DNA from: Gynuella sp.
GTDB taxonomy: Bacteria; Pseudomonadota; Gammaproteobacteria; Pseudomonadales; Natronospirillaceae
Length of the DNA: 64,000 nucleotides
Assembly (NCBI GenBank): GCA_028282465.1
Contig: JANQHX010000052.1
Location: 83,094 to 147,093, forward strand
Reading direction: 5' to 3'
Shown here: piece by piece, positions 47,647 to 56,623 of the stretch
Layout of the letters: every line of letters begins with the position of its first letter
Position numbering within the stretch: position 1 is the stretch's first letter
The notes under the pieces: model-generated
Database searches by the model: none
What the model saw: only the letters and a program-made list of their open reading frames with translations
Told to the model about the DNA's origin: nothing
Position numbers and translations under genes: made by a program

Positions 47647-47979
47647 ATGGCTGCTAAGAAGCTAACCGCTGTTAAAGAACGCTACAACAAAACCCAGATA
47701 TTGAATCGAGTATCCGAAGAAACGGGTTTAACTAGAAGAGAAGTGTCATCTGTGTTGGACAGCCTGTCTGATATTATTGAAGCTCATATTAAAAAACGCG
47801 CTGTTGGCGAGTTTGTATTCCCTGGCTTATTTAAGATAGTTACGGTTAAAAAGCCTGCTGTAAAAGCACGCAAAGGCATTAACCCTTTCACTGGCGAAGA
47901 AACCATGTTTAAAGCCAAGCCTGCGTCCACTGCGGTTAAAATCCGTCCGCTGAAAAAGCTGAAGGAATTCACGCTTTAA
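47647..47979 (+). CDS. HU/IHF-like DNA-binding protein
   Basis: A 110-residue basic protein. A short Lys-rich N-terminus (MAAKKLTAVKERYNKTQ) is followed by the HU fold: helix-turn-helix dimer region ILNRVSEETGLTRREVSSVLDSL, beta-arm GLFKIVTVKKPAVKARKGINPFTGEE, and C-terminal helix. The arm lacks the usual RNP tip of HU and reads KARKGINP. It is a variant nucleoid protein found beside canonical HU in many gammaproteobacteria. Terminator follows. Confidence 0.88.
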   Translation: MAAKKLTAVKERYNKTQILNRVSEETGLTRREVSSVLDSLSDIIEAHIKKRAVGEFVFPGLFKIVTVKKPAVKARKGINPFTGEETMFKAKPASTAVKIRPLKKLKEFTL

Positions 47980-47990
47980 CTCTGAAGACC

Positions 47991-48017
47991 AAAGCCCCTC
48001 TCACATATTGGGGCTTT
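47991..48017 (+). terminator. Terminator of the HU-like gene
   Basis: AAAGCCCC (47991-47998) / GGGGCTTT (48010-48017), a perfect 8-bp stem with an 11-base loop. The T-run is short (three T). Confidence 0.7.
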
Positions 48018-48035
48018 AACCCTGATCCAAAATTT

Positions 48036-48596
48036 ATGCGATTTTTTGCCTTCTTTTTTCTATTCATTAGCTTGTCAAACGCACATGCGCAGGATGCTGA
48101 TCCCGAAATCGTGGCTCTTCTAAAAGAAGCAACTGCTGACAAAACAAGTTTTGAAGATCCCTACCTAGCCCAGGTTTGGTTAGTAGATATGTCAACTCGA
48201 CTGCAGAGATATGCGAAAGACCCAGAGTTCAGAGTTGAGTTTCTAAGGTCAGTACACAGAGAAGCAACACGCGCCGATCTCCCCCCCGAACTCGTATTGG
48301 CGGTGATTCAGATTGAAAGTCTTTTTGATACCTATGCGCTTTCTAGAGCTGGTGCCAGAGGGCTCATGCAAGTGATGCCATTCTGGAAAGATGAATTAGG
48401 CCGAGATTCAGACAACCTTTTTGATATGAACACCAACCTAAGATACGGATGTACTATCTTGGCTCATTACATCAAAAAAGAGAAAGGAGACCTAATAAGA
48501 GCCCTGGCGAGATACAACGGTAGCCTAGGTAAAACTTGGTATCCGGAAAAAGTCTTATTAGCCTGGGAAAAGCATTGGTTCGTTAACAAACTGTAA
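48036..48596 (+). CDS. Lytic murein transglycosylase, SLT domain
   Basis: A 186-residue exported protein: signal peptide MRFFAFFFLFISLSNAHA, then an SLT (goose-lysozyme-like) domain about 80-175. Catalytic Glu in VIQIESLFD, followed by SRAGARGLMQVMPFWKDELG and ALARYNGS, the family signatures. Cleaves peptidoglycan glycan strands in the periplasm. Family members are often larger; this is a single-domain version. Confidence 0.88.
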   Translation: MRFFAFFFLFISLSNAHAQDADPEIVALLKEATADKTSFEDPYLAQVWLVDMSTRLQRYAKDPEFRVEFLRSVHREATRADLPPELVLAVIQIESLFDTYALSRAGARGLMQVMPFWKDELGRDSDNLFDMNTNLRYGCTILAHYIKKEKGDLIRALARYNGSLGKTWYPEKVLLAWEKHWFVNKL

Positions 48597-48900
48597 ATCC
48601 CCACCCATTCGCCTAGCTTTGCATTCCATTTGCACTAAACCCTATTTACCTCAACTGGTTTTCGAAAATACTTAGCATTTGAGGTCACTGAGAGCAACCT
48701 GCTGTTACAAAACTGTTTTAAAGTTTGACTTTTCTGGTTTATTGACAAAAATTGCACAGTAAGTCACATGTAAATGGTGCACTATTTAACGGTCTGTTAA
48801 AATTTTTCAATGTACGGGATGTGCTTGAACACTTTTAGCAGCTGCACTCGGACTTAGTATCTAAATCTGGATACACAGGCAACGGAAAGGAATCTAACCC
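48597..48900. other. Intergenic region before the PilZ-like gene
   Basis: 304 bp, no gene. A TTGACA element is present at 48742-48747, but no -10 box at standard spacing is clear. The 3' part leads into a leader ORF (48901-48930). Confidence 0.35.
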
Positions 48901-48930
48901 ATGTTTTCACTTTTGGGAGGTAAGCGATGA
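48901..48930 (+). CDS. Nine-codon leader ORF coupled to the PilZ-like gene
   Basis: ATG at 48901 encodes MFSLLGGKR then TGA; the stop overlaps the next gene's ATG (ATGA, 48927-48930). It has its own ribosome site (AAAGGA, nine bases upstream) and contains GGGAGG, the ribosome site of the following gene. Termination at the overlap could re-initiate translation of the large ORF. It may equally be a chance frame; no peptide family is recognised. Confidence 0.4.
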   Translation: MFSLLGGKR

Positions 48931-50396
48931 GTTTTAATGAGCTGAGACTAACGCTTCCACAGCAGCAACTAGACTTCAAACAGGAGTCTGTCGACGTATA
49001 TAAGGATGTACTGCTAAATCAATTAATGACCGCAGAGTCGTTCGCTGCGCAAATTGAAAAAGTCATCACTAATATGCATAACCTGAATCGTATGGAACTC
49101 AATGGAGATACAAGATACTCCATGGTGATCCCTATGATTCAAAAGTACATTGTTATGATGGACAGTATTCGAGGCAGAGGCCCGAAATCCAGCAGCGCAA
49201 TGATTCGCCCTAAATTTCTAAGTGAACTGAATAAAGAAATGGGTTTTTGCTGCAAGCTGTTAATGAGAGACTGTGTTCCGCATTCCCTTGAAGAAAAAAG
49301 TCAGTTTGTTTTCTGGACTTTGGTCGCGCTCACTGAGCAGATTAAAGACCACTACGAAAAATACCAAACAGAACCGGCAGGACTATGGGGAGAAGTGAAT
49401 CGGTTATATGAATTTGCCTTTCACCATAGATTGAACCTTTTTGAGCCTGCCCCCCAATATCGTTCCATAGACCATTGCTATAAAGAAATTTGCGTTCTCT
49501 CGGCAGCTAATCCCTATCGACTGACAGCCAGAGAAAGCAAAGTCATCTATTCTTGGGTAAGAAGTTGGGCCAATAAGGCAATTCTGAGCCATCAAGAATC
49601 ACCAGAAATGAATCAACGATATTTTTATCTTGATTTGGAAACTAACTACGGCCCTCTCGAATCACGTAATTTGAAAACTGTGGCAAACGACAGCTCAGTA
49701 TTAGCCCTTAATCCGTTGCCTTTAATTGAAAAAGCTAAGCAGCATCTCTCTAAATTAAAAAAAGGCGCGGTTCCTGAACAATTAGGGTTTAAAGCGGGCA
49801 CAGATGCCATAGATTCGTTTATAGCACTTAAAAAAGTTGTCCAAACCTTAACTCACACAGCCAGCAGAAAAGATGAACGGATTTCTGATCATCACCAAGT
49901 CACTCTAGCTGTGGGGTTACATAGCATCCACGGATTGATGAAAAGAACCGCCAAAGCAGCAAAAACCATACTCCAAGGCAGCACAGTTAATGTCAGTCGA
50001 AGCGGCTCCTGTATCAATGTGGAAGAAAGAATCAAGGAGTCCCAAATACAAGTGGGTGATGTACTGGCTCAAAAAGACCAAGGCCAAAATAAGCAAAGAT
50101 TGGCTATTGTACGTTGGTTAAAAGCAACTAAAGACAATCTACTCATTGGTATAGAATTCATCGCTGGTCGAGCTCAACCTGTTGCGTTGAAAATAAAAGA
50201 CACTCTTGCTGAAGCGCTTCTTGTTAGCGTAGCCAACACAGACACATTGATTACCGATGTTGGTTTATACAGAAATGGTGAACCCATTTCTATGAGGCTC
50301 ATTCATGGAAACTTACCCGTTCAAGCAGTGTCTGGCCCACTGGTAGGCCGATTTGGTGGCACTGATCAATTTCGAATCACCCGAAGTATAAATTGA
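48927..50396 (+). CDS. PilZ-like domain protein, function unknown
   Basis: A 489-residue cytoplasmic protein. A long helical N-terminal part (about 1-330) has no recognised family; the C-terminal part (about 345-450) resembles a PilZ domain, with VSRSGSCINVEE, IQVGDVLAQKDQ, LAIVRWLKAT and LLIGIEFIAGRAQPVAL in the right order. The c-di-GMP motifs RxxxR and D/NxSxxG are only partly kept (NVSRSG present; an Arg pair before it not clear), so nucleotide binding is uncertain. Ribosome site GGGAGG; preceded by a coupled leader ORF. Confidence 0.62.
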   Translation: MSFNELRLTLPQQQLDFKQESVDVYKDVLLNQLMTAESFAAQIEKVITNMHNLNRMELNGDTRYSMVIPMIQKYIVMMDSIRGRGPKSSSAMIRPKFLSELNKEMGFCCKLLMRDCVPHSLEEKSQFVFWTLVALTEQIKDHYEKYQTEPAGLWGEVNRLYEFAFHHRLNLFEPAPQYRSIDHCYKEICVLSAANPYRLTARESKVIYSWVRSWANKAILSHQESPEMNQRYFYLDLETNYGPLESRNLKTVANDSSVLALNPLPLIEKAKQHLSKLKKGAVPEQLGFKAGTDAIDSFIALKKVVQTLTHTASRKDERISDHHQVTLAVGLHSIHGLMKRTAKAAKTILQGSTVNVSRSGSCINVEERIKESQIQVGDVLAQKDQGQNKQRLAIVRWLKATKDNLLIGIEFIAGRAQPVALKIKDTLAEALLVSVANTDTLITDVGLYRNGEPISMRLIHGNLPVQAVSGPLVGRFGGTDQFRITRSIN

Positions 50397-51010
50397 TAAG
50401 CGGCCTCGGCCGCTTTTTTCAAATTTTCTTCCTGGCTAGTGTGAGATTTCTTAAGCGGAACAAAATCATGGTCACCACTCAAAACAGGAACCACCTGACC
50501 ATTAAATTTTATCTCACTCAACGTTAAATCCGATCCAAACTTATCCCTCTGCCCTTGCAATATCAAACAAGGTGATTCGCAAGCCTCAAGCTCTGCTGCT
50601 CGGCTTTTAGCTTGATTATTTTGCGGGATCAATGGAAACCCGAAACCAATCACAGGCCTTTTGTGAACATAGGATGTTCTAACAGCAACCCTAGCACCCA
50701 TTGATTTACCGGCTAAAATTAAAGGTAAATCGGTTTTAGCACGTGCCAACACACTTAATAATTCTTGCTCAAGTTTCTCCATTTTACTTGGAGGTCGTTT
50801 CTTTTGAGTTTGTTCAACTATGATCATATAAGAAAACGTCACCTCCACCACTTCAAATCCTCTGTCTACCAAAAGGTCTGAAGTTTTAGAGAGGAAGTAA
50901 GACTGAAACCCTGCACCGGCACCATGGCAAAAAACAATTCTTGCGATCGCCTCAATTGTTGGTTTCTTGATCTGAAAGGCTGGATCAATCGAAAAATTAC
51001 TCTGACTCAA
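50366..51010 (-). CDS. Alpha/beta hydrolase (KANL3/Tex30-like)
   Basis: A 214-residue protein: IVFCHGAGAGFQSYF near 26, nucleophile elbow LAGKSMGARVAV near 98 (Ser), FGFPLIP near 123, CLILQGQRDKFG near 150 (Asp) and SGDHDFVPLK near 178 (His). This set matches the bacterial KANL3/Tex30 alpha/beta hydrolase group; substrate unknown. Its 3' end overlaps that of the PilZ-like gene by 31 bases on the other strand. Confidence 0.82.
   Translation of the reverse strand: MSQSNFSIDPAFQIKKPTIEAIARIVFCHGAGAGFQSYFLSKTSDLLVDRGFEVVEVTFSYMIIVEQTQKKRPPSKMEKLEQELLSVLARAKTDLPLILAGKSMGARVAVRTSYVHKRPVIGFGFPLIPQNNQAKSRAAELEACESPCLILQGQRDKFGSDLTLSEIKFNGQVVPVLSGDHDFVPLKKSHTSQEENLKKAAEAAYQFILRVIRN
50398..50419 (+). 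terminator. Terminator of the PilZ-like gene
   Basis: AAGCGGCC / GGCCGCTT stem (50398-50415) followed by T6 overall. It lies right after the stop, inside the 3' end of the convergent hydrolase gene. Confidence 0.8.
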
Positions 51011-51425
51011 TAGTTTTAAACCTAATTTTGATACAAGTCATTTGCAAACAAGTTTTGATTTATCCATACTTGCGCGCGTTTTCTACCCTCGACAGGGCGC
51101 AACTGAAACACTCAAGAATTGCTTTGCAAACCCATGAAGGTAAAAGAATCAATTTGAATTTCCATAACCATGCGCATCATGTAGTTACTCGTTCTTATTT
51201 GGCTCTGTCTACCTTCAATGATCTATATTGCAATTGCAGAGTTCTCTCGTCGATCCATAATTTGGGTTACACTTTCTTGATAGTTCTAGGTGTTTCTATA
51301 AAACACCTTTGCTGTGATTCTGCAAACGTGCTTAAAGCCAATTTGCAAAATTCATTGACGCTCTCACATGATTCGAATAACTATAATCAACTAACAATTA
51401 ATAAGTCCTCAACGGAAGCTGATGT
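51011..51425. other. Long upstream region / leader of ccoN
   Basis: 415 bp between the hydrolase start and ccoN. It holds an FNR-like box (51028-51041) with a -10-like CATACT at 51065-51070, three exact copies of the palindrome TTTGCAAA (51041-51048, 51123-51130, 51342-51349) plus one near-copy (51319-51326), a perfect hairpin AGGTGTTT/AAACACCT (51288-51308), and a perfect TATAAT at 51382-51387. The single open frame across it (from a TTG at 51028) has no coding character that I can support. Confidence 0.5.
51028..51041 (+). promoter_or_regulatory. FNR/ANR-like box upstream of ccoN (8 of 10)
   Basis: TTGAT-ACAA-GTCAT compared with TTGAT-N4-ATCAA. Centred about 42 bases before the start expected from CATACT at 51065-51070, the usual class II activator position. 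If real, the ccoN mRNA would have a leader of roughly 350 bases. Confidence 0.4.
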
Positions 51426-52859
51426 ATGACTACAAATACTTCTGCAACAGAGCAGCCTAAATACCATATGGATGTCGTCAAATGGTTCACCATTATGACG
51501 GTAGTGTGGGGCATCGTAGGTATGGGCGTTGGTGTTTTAATCGCCGCCCAGCTAATTTGGCCAGATGCTTTAAATTACGGTCCTTGGTTACACTTTGGAC
51601 GACTTCGTCCCCTTCACACTAATGCAGTGATCTTCGCATTCGGTGGTTGTGCATTATTTGCTACCTCTTATTACGTGGTGCAAAGAACCAGTTTGGTACC
51701 GTTAGCTTTTCCATGGCTAGCAAAATTTACCTTCTGGGGATGGCAGCTGGTGATTGTTGGAGCAGCCATAACCTTGCCATTGGGTTTCACTTCTGCAAAA
51801 GAATATGCGGAACTGGAATGGCCAATTGATTTATTAATTGCTGTTGTATGGATTTCTTATCTGGTGGTATTTGCGGGAACCGTTGCTAAACGCAAAACGC
51901 CACATATTTATGTCGGTAACTGGTTCTATCTAGCATTCATTATTACAGTTGCGGTCTTGCATGTAGTTAACAGTGCTGCGGTCCCAGTTTCCATGTGGAA
52001 ATCATACTCTGTATATCCAGGAACCATGGATGCCATGATTCAGTGGTGGTACGGACACAACGCTGTTGGTTTCTTCCTAACAGCTGGCTTCCTTGGAATG
52101 ATGTATTACTTTGTTCCTAAACAAGCAGAACGCCCAATCTATTCTTACCGTTTGTCTATCGTGCATTTCTGGGCTTTGATCTCAGTTTATATGTGGGCTG
52201 GTGGTCACCACCTTCATTACTCAGCATTGCCAGACTGGGCTCAAAGCTTGGGCATGGTTATGTCTTTAATTCTTTTGGCACCGAGCTGGGGGGGAATGAT
52301 AAACGGCATGATGACCCTGTCCGGCGCTTGGCACAAACTAAGAACCGATCCAATTCTTCGCTTCTTAGTGGTTTCACTTTCCTTCTATGGCATGTCCACG
52401 TTCGAAGGACCCATGATGTCGATCAAGACGGTAAACGCCCTGTCACACAACACAGACTGGACTATTGGTCACGTGCACTCAGGTGCATTGGGCTGGGTGG
52501 CCATGATTTCCATCGGCGCTGTTTACCACATGATTCCTAAACTCTTTGGTCGGAAGGAAATGTACAGCTCAAACCTGATTAATGTTCATTTCTGGTTATC
52601 AACCATTGGTGTAGTTTTCTACATCTGTGCCATGTGGGTTAACGGCATTATGCAAGGCTTGTTTTGGAGAGCAGTAAACGAAGATGGCACCTTAATGTAC
52701 AGCTTCGTGCAAGCGGTTGAGGCTTCATACCCTGGCTACATTGTTCGTTTAATTGGTGGCGCCATTTTCTTTGCGGGTATGCTGCTGATGGCATACAACG
52801 TATGGAAAACGATTCAATCTGAAGAAACTGCAGAACAACCTGCAGCGCAAACAGCTTAA
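51426..52859 (+). CDS. ccoN: cbb3-type cytochrome c oxidase subunit I (CcoN)
   Basis: A 477-residue, twelve-span heme-copper oxidase catalytic subunit, reducing O2 to water with proton pumping at the inner membrane. His-rich conserved segments: [20 protein letters not shown] near 57, [20 protein letters not shown] near 203, [18 protein letters not shown] near 257, [18 protein letters not shown] near 337. First gene of ccoNOQP. ATG 51426 with GGAAG upstream. Confidence 0.97.
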   Translation: MTTNTSATEQPKYHMDVVKWFTIMTVVWGIVGMGVGVLIAAQLIWPDALNYGPWLHFGRLRPLHTNAVIFAFGGCALFATSYYVVQRTSLVPLAFPWLAKFTFWGWQLVIVGAAITLPLGFTSAKEYAELEWPIDLLIAVVWISYLVVFAGTVAKRKTPHIYVGNWFYLAFIITVAVLHVVNSAAVPVSMWKSYSVYPGTMDAMIQWWYGHNAVGFFLTAGFLGMMYYFVPKQAERPIYSYRLSIVHFWALISVYMWAGGHHLHYSALPDWAQSLGMVMSLILLAPSWGGMINGMMTLSGAWHKLRTDPILRFLVVSLSFYGMSTFEGPMMSIKTVNALSHNTDWTIGHVHSGALGWVAMISIGAVYHMIPKLFGRKEMYSSNLINVHFWLSTIGVVFYICAMWVNGIMQGLFWRAVNEDGTLMYSFVQAVEASYPGYIVRLIGGAIFFAGMLLMAYNVWKTIQSEETAEQPAAQTA

Positions 52860-52873
52860 GGAGAGACTGAATA

Positions 52874-53476
52874 ATGCAACACGAAAAAGTCGAAAAAAAC
52901 CTTGGGCTAATGACAGTGCTGATTGTACTTGCAATCAGTTTTGGTGGATTAGTGGAAATTGTTCCACTGTTCTTCATCAAGGATACTACTGAACCCGTTC
53001 CCGGTTTAAAGCCATACGCTGCGGTTGAACTTGAAGGCCGAGATATTTATATCCGTGAAGGCTGTAATGTTTGCCATACTCAAATGGTTAGACCACTACG
53101 TGCTGAAGTTGAGCGTTACGGTCCCTATTCTCAAGCAGGAGAGTTTGTTTATGACCATCCCTTCCTTTGGGGTTCAAAACGTACCGGACCTGACCTGCAT
53201 CGTGTAGGCGGCCGTTACTCTGACGAATGGCATAAAGCTCACCTCTGGAATCCACGTGATGTTGTACCCGAATCCAATATGCCAGCATTTCCTTGGTTAT
53301 TTGAAAACATTTTAACCGGAGAAAAAACAGCAGATAAGATGCGAGCTCTGAGAGCCGTTGGTGTGCCTTATACCGATGAGGACATCGCTGGAGCTAAGGA
53401 AGCCGTCAATGGGGTTTCTGAAATTGACGCACTGGTTGCCTACCTTCAGGGTTTAGGCACTGCTATTAAGCGTTAA
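52874..53476 (+). CDS. ccoO: cbb3-type cytochrome c oxidase subunit II (CcoO)
   Basis: A 200-residue membrane-anchored monoheme cytochrome c: N-terminal membrane segment about 15-35, then the heme c site [14 protein letters not shown] near 63, [16 protein letters not shown] near 100, SNMPAFPWL (axial Met) near 140. Passes electrons to CcoN. AAGGAGAG ribosome site 8-9 bases before ATG. Confidence 0.96.
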   Translation: MQHEKVEKNLGLMTVLIVLAISFGGLVEIVPLFFIKDTTEPVPGLKPYAAVELEGRDIYIREGCNVCHTQMVRPLRAEVERYGPYSQAGEFVYDHPFLWGSKRTGPDLHRVGGRYSDEWHKAHLWNPRDVVPESNMPAFPWLFENILTGEKTADKMRALRAVGVPYTDEDIAGAKEAVNGVSEIDALVAYLQGLGTAIKR

Positions 53477-53486
53477 TAGGCTAAAG

Positions 53487-53669
53487 ATGGATATCAATGA
53501 TTTAAGAGGGCTGGCAACCATCACAACCATGGTTGCTTTCGCTGCAGTGGTGATCTGGGCTTACAGCAGTAAGCGTAAAAATAAATTTGATGAGGCAGCT
53601 AAATTGCCTTTCGCAGATGAGCCACTCGATCCAGCCCCAACGGATACGGAGAAAAAAGAAAATGAGTAG
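53487..53669 (+). CDS. ccoQ: cbb3-type oxidase subunit CcoQ (FixQ)
   Basis: A 60-residue protein with one membrane helix (about 8-28; TITTMVAFAAVVIWAYSSKRK) and a short acidic tail. Stabilises the oxidase. Ends inside the start of ccoP (8-base overlap). Confidence 0.92.
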   Translation: MDINDLRGLATITTMVAFAAVVIWAYSSKRKNKFDEAAKLPFADEPLDPAPTDTEKKENE

Positions 53670-54552
53670 CTTTTGGCATTGGTACATTTGGATTATCCCC
53701 ATGGGAATGATCATCGGTCTGTTCCTACTTATTCAACTAACCCGAAAGGTAGCAACTGACGTTTCAGAAGATGAAACCATGGGTCATTCATTCGATGGCA
53801 TCGAAGAATACAATAAACCTCTTCCTGCTTGGTGGCTTTATATGTTTTGGGGCACCATGGTATTTGGTATTGGGTATCTGTTTTATTTCGGACTAGGAAA
53901 CTGGAATGGCTTTGGTAACTGGTCTTCTATAAAACAGCTTGAGCAAGAAACCGCCGCACATGAAGCCAAGTATGGGGAAATATTTTCTAAATACGCGGCG
54001 ATACCCATCGAAGACTTGCTGAATGAACCAGCAGCCCTAAAAATGGGACAACGCATGTATCTAAATAATTGTTCAGTGTGCCATGGCACTTCTGCCACGG
54101 GCGCTTATGGTTTTCCAAACCTAACTGACAATGATTGGCTCTATGGCGGTTCAGCTGACGCAATTAAAACTTCTTTGGTTGCCGGTCGTAGAGGTCAAAT
54201 GCCAGCGTGGGGAGATGCACTTGGAGAGTCTGGGGTAGCTGCTGTTAGTCATTATGTGATGAAACTTAGTGGTAATGAACACAACGCAAATCAAGCCGCA
54301 GCGGGAGAAGCACTTTATTTAAGTTCTTGTGCCGCATGCCATGGTGTTGATGGCGTGGGTAACCAAGCTCTGGGAGCACCTAACCTAACAGACGACATTT
54401 GGCTTTACGACAACCCGAGCCTAAGTCTTTTCGAAGACATAAAAATTACTTTGGAACAAGGTCGCGCAGGCAATATGCCAGCCTGGAATGACATTCTTGG
54501 TGAAGAGAAAGTGCATATCATTAGCGCATATGTTTATAGTCTAACCAACTAA
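53662..54552 (+). CDS. ccoP: cbb3-type oxidase diheme subunit III (CcoP)
   Basis: About 296 residues from ATG 53662 (MSSFWHWYIWIIPMG). Two N-terminal membrane segments, then two cytochrome c domains: NCSVCHGTSATGAYGFPNL near 138 and SCAACHGVDGVGNQALGAPN near 225, each with downstream Met ligands (GQMPAWG; GNMPAWN). An upstream in-frame ATG at 53587 lies inside ccoQ and is rejected. Confidence 0.96.
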   Translation: MSSFWHWYIWIIPMGMIIGLFLLIQLTRKVATDVSEDETMGHSFDGIEEYNKPLPAWWLYMFWGTMVFGIGYLFYFGLGNWNGFGNWSSIKQLEQETAAHEAKYGEIFSKYAAIPIEDLLNEPAALKMGQRMYLNNCSVCHGTSATGAYGFPNLTDNDWLYGGSADAIKTSLVAGRRGQMPAWGDALGESGVAAVSHYVMKLSGNEHNANQAAAGEALYLSSCAACHGVDGVGNQALGAPNLTDDIWLYDNPSLSLFEDIKITLEQGRAGNMPAWNDILGEEKVHIISAYVYSLTN

Positions 54553-54562
54553 AACCCTAAAA

Positions 54563-54593
54563 CAGAAACCGGACAATCCGGTTTCTGCTTTCT
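54563..54593 (+). terminator. Terminator after ccoNOQP
   Basis: CAGAAACCGGA (54563-54573) / TCCGGTTTCTG (54577-54587), a perfect 11-bp stem with a CAA loop, then CTTTCTT. It separates the structural genes from ccoG. Confidence 0.82.
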
Positions 54594-54606
54594 TGATTCA
54601 CTTGAA
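54593..54606 (+). promoter_or_regulatory. FNR/ANR-like box upstream of ccoG (8 of 10)
   Basis: TTGAT-TCAC-TTGAA against TTGAT-N4-ATCAA. A -10-like TATAAA lies at 54634-54639, putting the box near -46. Weaker than the box before ccoM. Confidence 0.35.
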
Positions 54607-54694
54607 ATAGGTGCATCAAAAAAGCGGAAGCCATATAAAACAAGACTTTCTAATATTGGTTTTTAACGTTTTCTTTGGTGCAAAAAAGCGGGTA

Positions 54695-56110
54695 ATGACT
54701 GAAAAAATTGAAGTTAAAGATGTAACACCTGAGTCTCCTCAAGTTCACACATACGACCTTTATCAATCACACGATAAAATATACATACGGCGCATAAAAG
54801 GTCTATTCAGAAACCTACGTTTCTTCGGCGGCCTGTTTCTATTTTCATTGTACTTTGGTATTGCTTGGTTAAATTGGGATGGCAGGCAAGCTATTCTATT
54901 TGATCTACCTGAACGAAAGTTTCACATTTTCGGTCTCACCTTCTGGCCACAAGACTTTATGCTCTTGAGTTGGGCCTTAATCATTTCGGCATTCTTACTT
55001 TTTTTCATCACCGTTTTTGCGGGTCGAGTTTGGTGTGGTTATACATGCCCTCAAAGTGCATGGACATGGATTTTCGTTTGGCTCGAAGAAAAAACAGAAG
55101 GCAAAAGAAACCAACGGATCAAACTCGACAAGCAGCCTCTCTCACTCAATAAGCTTTTGCGTAAAACAGCTAAACATGTTTCTTGGGTCATTGTAGCGTT
55201 TTGGACTGGAGTCACCTTTGTCGGTTACTTCACCCCCATCAAAGAGCTAGTCCCTCAACTATTTACATTCAGTGCCAGCAGCTGGTCGCTATTTTTTGTG
55301 GGCTTTTTTACGTTAGCCACCTATGGAAATGCGGGTTGGTTAAGAGAACAAGTCTGTATCTACATGTGCCCCTATGCTCGATTCCAATCCGTTATGTTCG
55401 ACAAAGACACATTAATTGTTTCTTACGACCCTCGGCGTGGTGAGCCAAGGGGATCAAGAAAAAAAGATGCTGACTATAAAAAAGAAGGTCTGGGGGACTG
55501 CATTGATTGCGGTCTCTGTGTTCAGGTTTGTCCGACAGGTATTGATATTCGCGATGGACTCCAATACGAATGTATTAGCTGTGCTGCCTGTATTGATGCT
55601 TGCGACATTGTGATGGATAAGATGGATTATCCAAAAGGGCTAATTAGCTACACCACTGAGCACAATCTTTCTGGTCAAAAAACCCAACTGGTTAGACCCA
55701 GACTACTTGGTTATGGGGCAATGATCTTGGTGATGATGTCATTGTTTGCATTCACAGTGTCCTCTAGAACGCCATTGGAGTTGGATATCATTCGAGATCG
55801 GGGAGCTCTTCATAGAGTCACCGCCAGCGGTCAAATCGAAAACTCCTACAATATTCGTATTATGAATATGGCCGAAAACGATAGAACATTCATATTGGAA
55901 GTTGGAGGCTTGGAGCAACTGAAGCTCATTGGTAATGATCGCTTGGAATTGGAATCTGGTGAAGCACTTTCCTTCTCAATTCGATTGGAAACACCACCGG
56001 AAAGCATTAAGCTTCCCTCCAACGAAATTGTTTTCAAGTTAACTGCAGAAGACGATTCTTCAGTATCAGTTTCTGAAGAAAGTCGATTTTTTGGGCCAGC
56101 AAATTTCTAA
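54695..56110 (+). CDS. ccoG: Cytochrome c oxidase accessory protein CcoG (FixG/RdxA)
   Basis: About 471 residues from ATG 54695 (MTEKIEVKDV); the GTG at 54611 would add 28 residues over the promoter region. Five membrane segments, with VWCGYTCPQSAWTWIFVWLEEKTEG near 115, then two ferredoxin-type clusters (CIDCGLCVQVCPTGIDI near 269; CISCAACIDACD near 290), and a C-terminal Ig-like domain. Reduces copper for cbb3 assembly. Confidence 0.95.
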   Translation: MTEKIEVKDVTPESPQVHTYDLYQSHDKIYIRRIKGLFRNLRFFGGLFLFSLYFGIAWLNWDGRQAILFDLPERKFHIFGLTFWPQDFMLLSWALIISAFLLFFITVFAGRVWCGYTCPQSAWTWIFVWLEEKTEGKRNQRIKLDKQPLSLNKLLRKTAKHVSWVIVAFWTGVTFVGYFTPIKELVPQLFTFSASSWSLFFVGFFTLATYGNAGWLREQVCIYMCPYARFQSVMFDKDTLIVSYDPRRGEPRGSRKKDADYKKEGLGDCIDCGLCVQVCPTGIDIRDGLQYECISCAACIDACDIVMDKMDYPKGLISYTTEHNLSGQKTQLVRPRLLGYGAMILVMMSLFAFTVSSRTPLELDIIRDRGALHRVTASGQIENSYNIRIMNMAENDRTFILEVGGLEQLKLIGNDRLELESGEALSFSIRLETPPESIKLPSNEIVFKLTAEDDSSVSVSEESRFFGPANF

Positions 56111-56113
56111 CTC

Positions 56114-56623
56114 ATGACAGACAATAATTTTGAAAAAATACCAGGCTACAAACAGCCTTGGCTTTGGTTTGTATTAACGCCACTTATTGTGGTTTTTTTT
56201 GTAGGTGTATTCATGCTCTACGTAGCCACGGTCAGCAACGACGGCGTGGTAGTGGATAATTATTACAAAGACGGCTTGGGTATAAAGGTTAGAAACCAAC
56301 AAGATGAAAGAGCAAACGATCTAGGCTTAAATGCAAAACTTAATCTGTTCGATAACAAAATAACCTTGGTTTTGAATGGGGATTTAGAAAATAAACCCCA
56401 ACAGTTGTCCTTACAAATTGTGCACCCAACCCAAGACGATTTTGATATTAATCTGACCTTGACCCGAGCAGGTTATCAATACCATGGTGCGGTCAACCAA
56501 GAAGTTGTTGGCAGACGAATCATACAGTTGTCACCGGTTAACTCTGATTTCATGTGGCGTTTACATGGTGATTTTACTTTTCCTTTGAACGAACCCCTGT
56601 CGCTTAAACCAAAAAATATTTAA
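56114..56623 (+). CDS. ccoH: cbb3 oxidase assembly protein CcoH (FixH)
   Basis: A 169-residue protein with one membrane helix (about 15-38; LWFVLTPLIVVFFVGVFMLYV), followed by DGVVVDNYYKDGLGI, a signature of FixH/CcoH. Binds newly made oxidase subunits during assembly. Stop TAA shares its last base with the start of ccoI. Confidence 0.92.
   Translation: MTDNNFEKIPGYKQPWLWFVLTPLIVVFFVGVFMLYVATVSNDGVVVDNYYKDGLGIKVRNQQDERANDLGLNAKLNLFDNKITLVLNGDLENKPQQLSLQIVHPTQDDFDINLTLTRAGYQYHGAVNQEVVGRRIIQLSPVNSDFMWRLHGDFTFPLNEPLSLKPKNI

Noticed and set aside
51028..51429. 133-codon open frame before ccoN
   Set aside because: It starts from TTG inside a probable FNR box, has no ribosome site, ends overlapping ccoN, and its composition (many Asn, Ser, His, Cys without domain pattern) looks non-coding.
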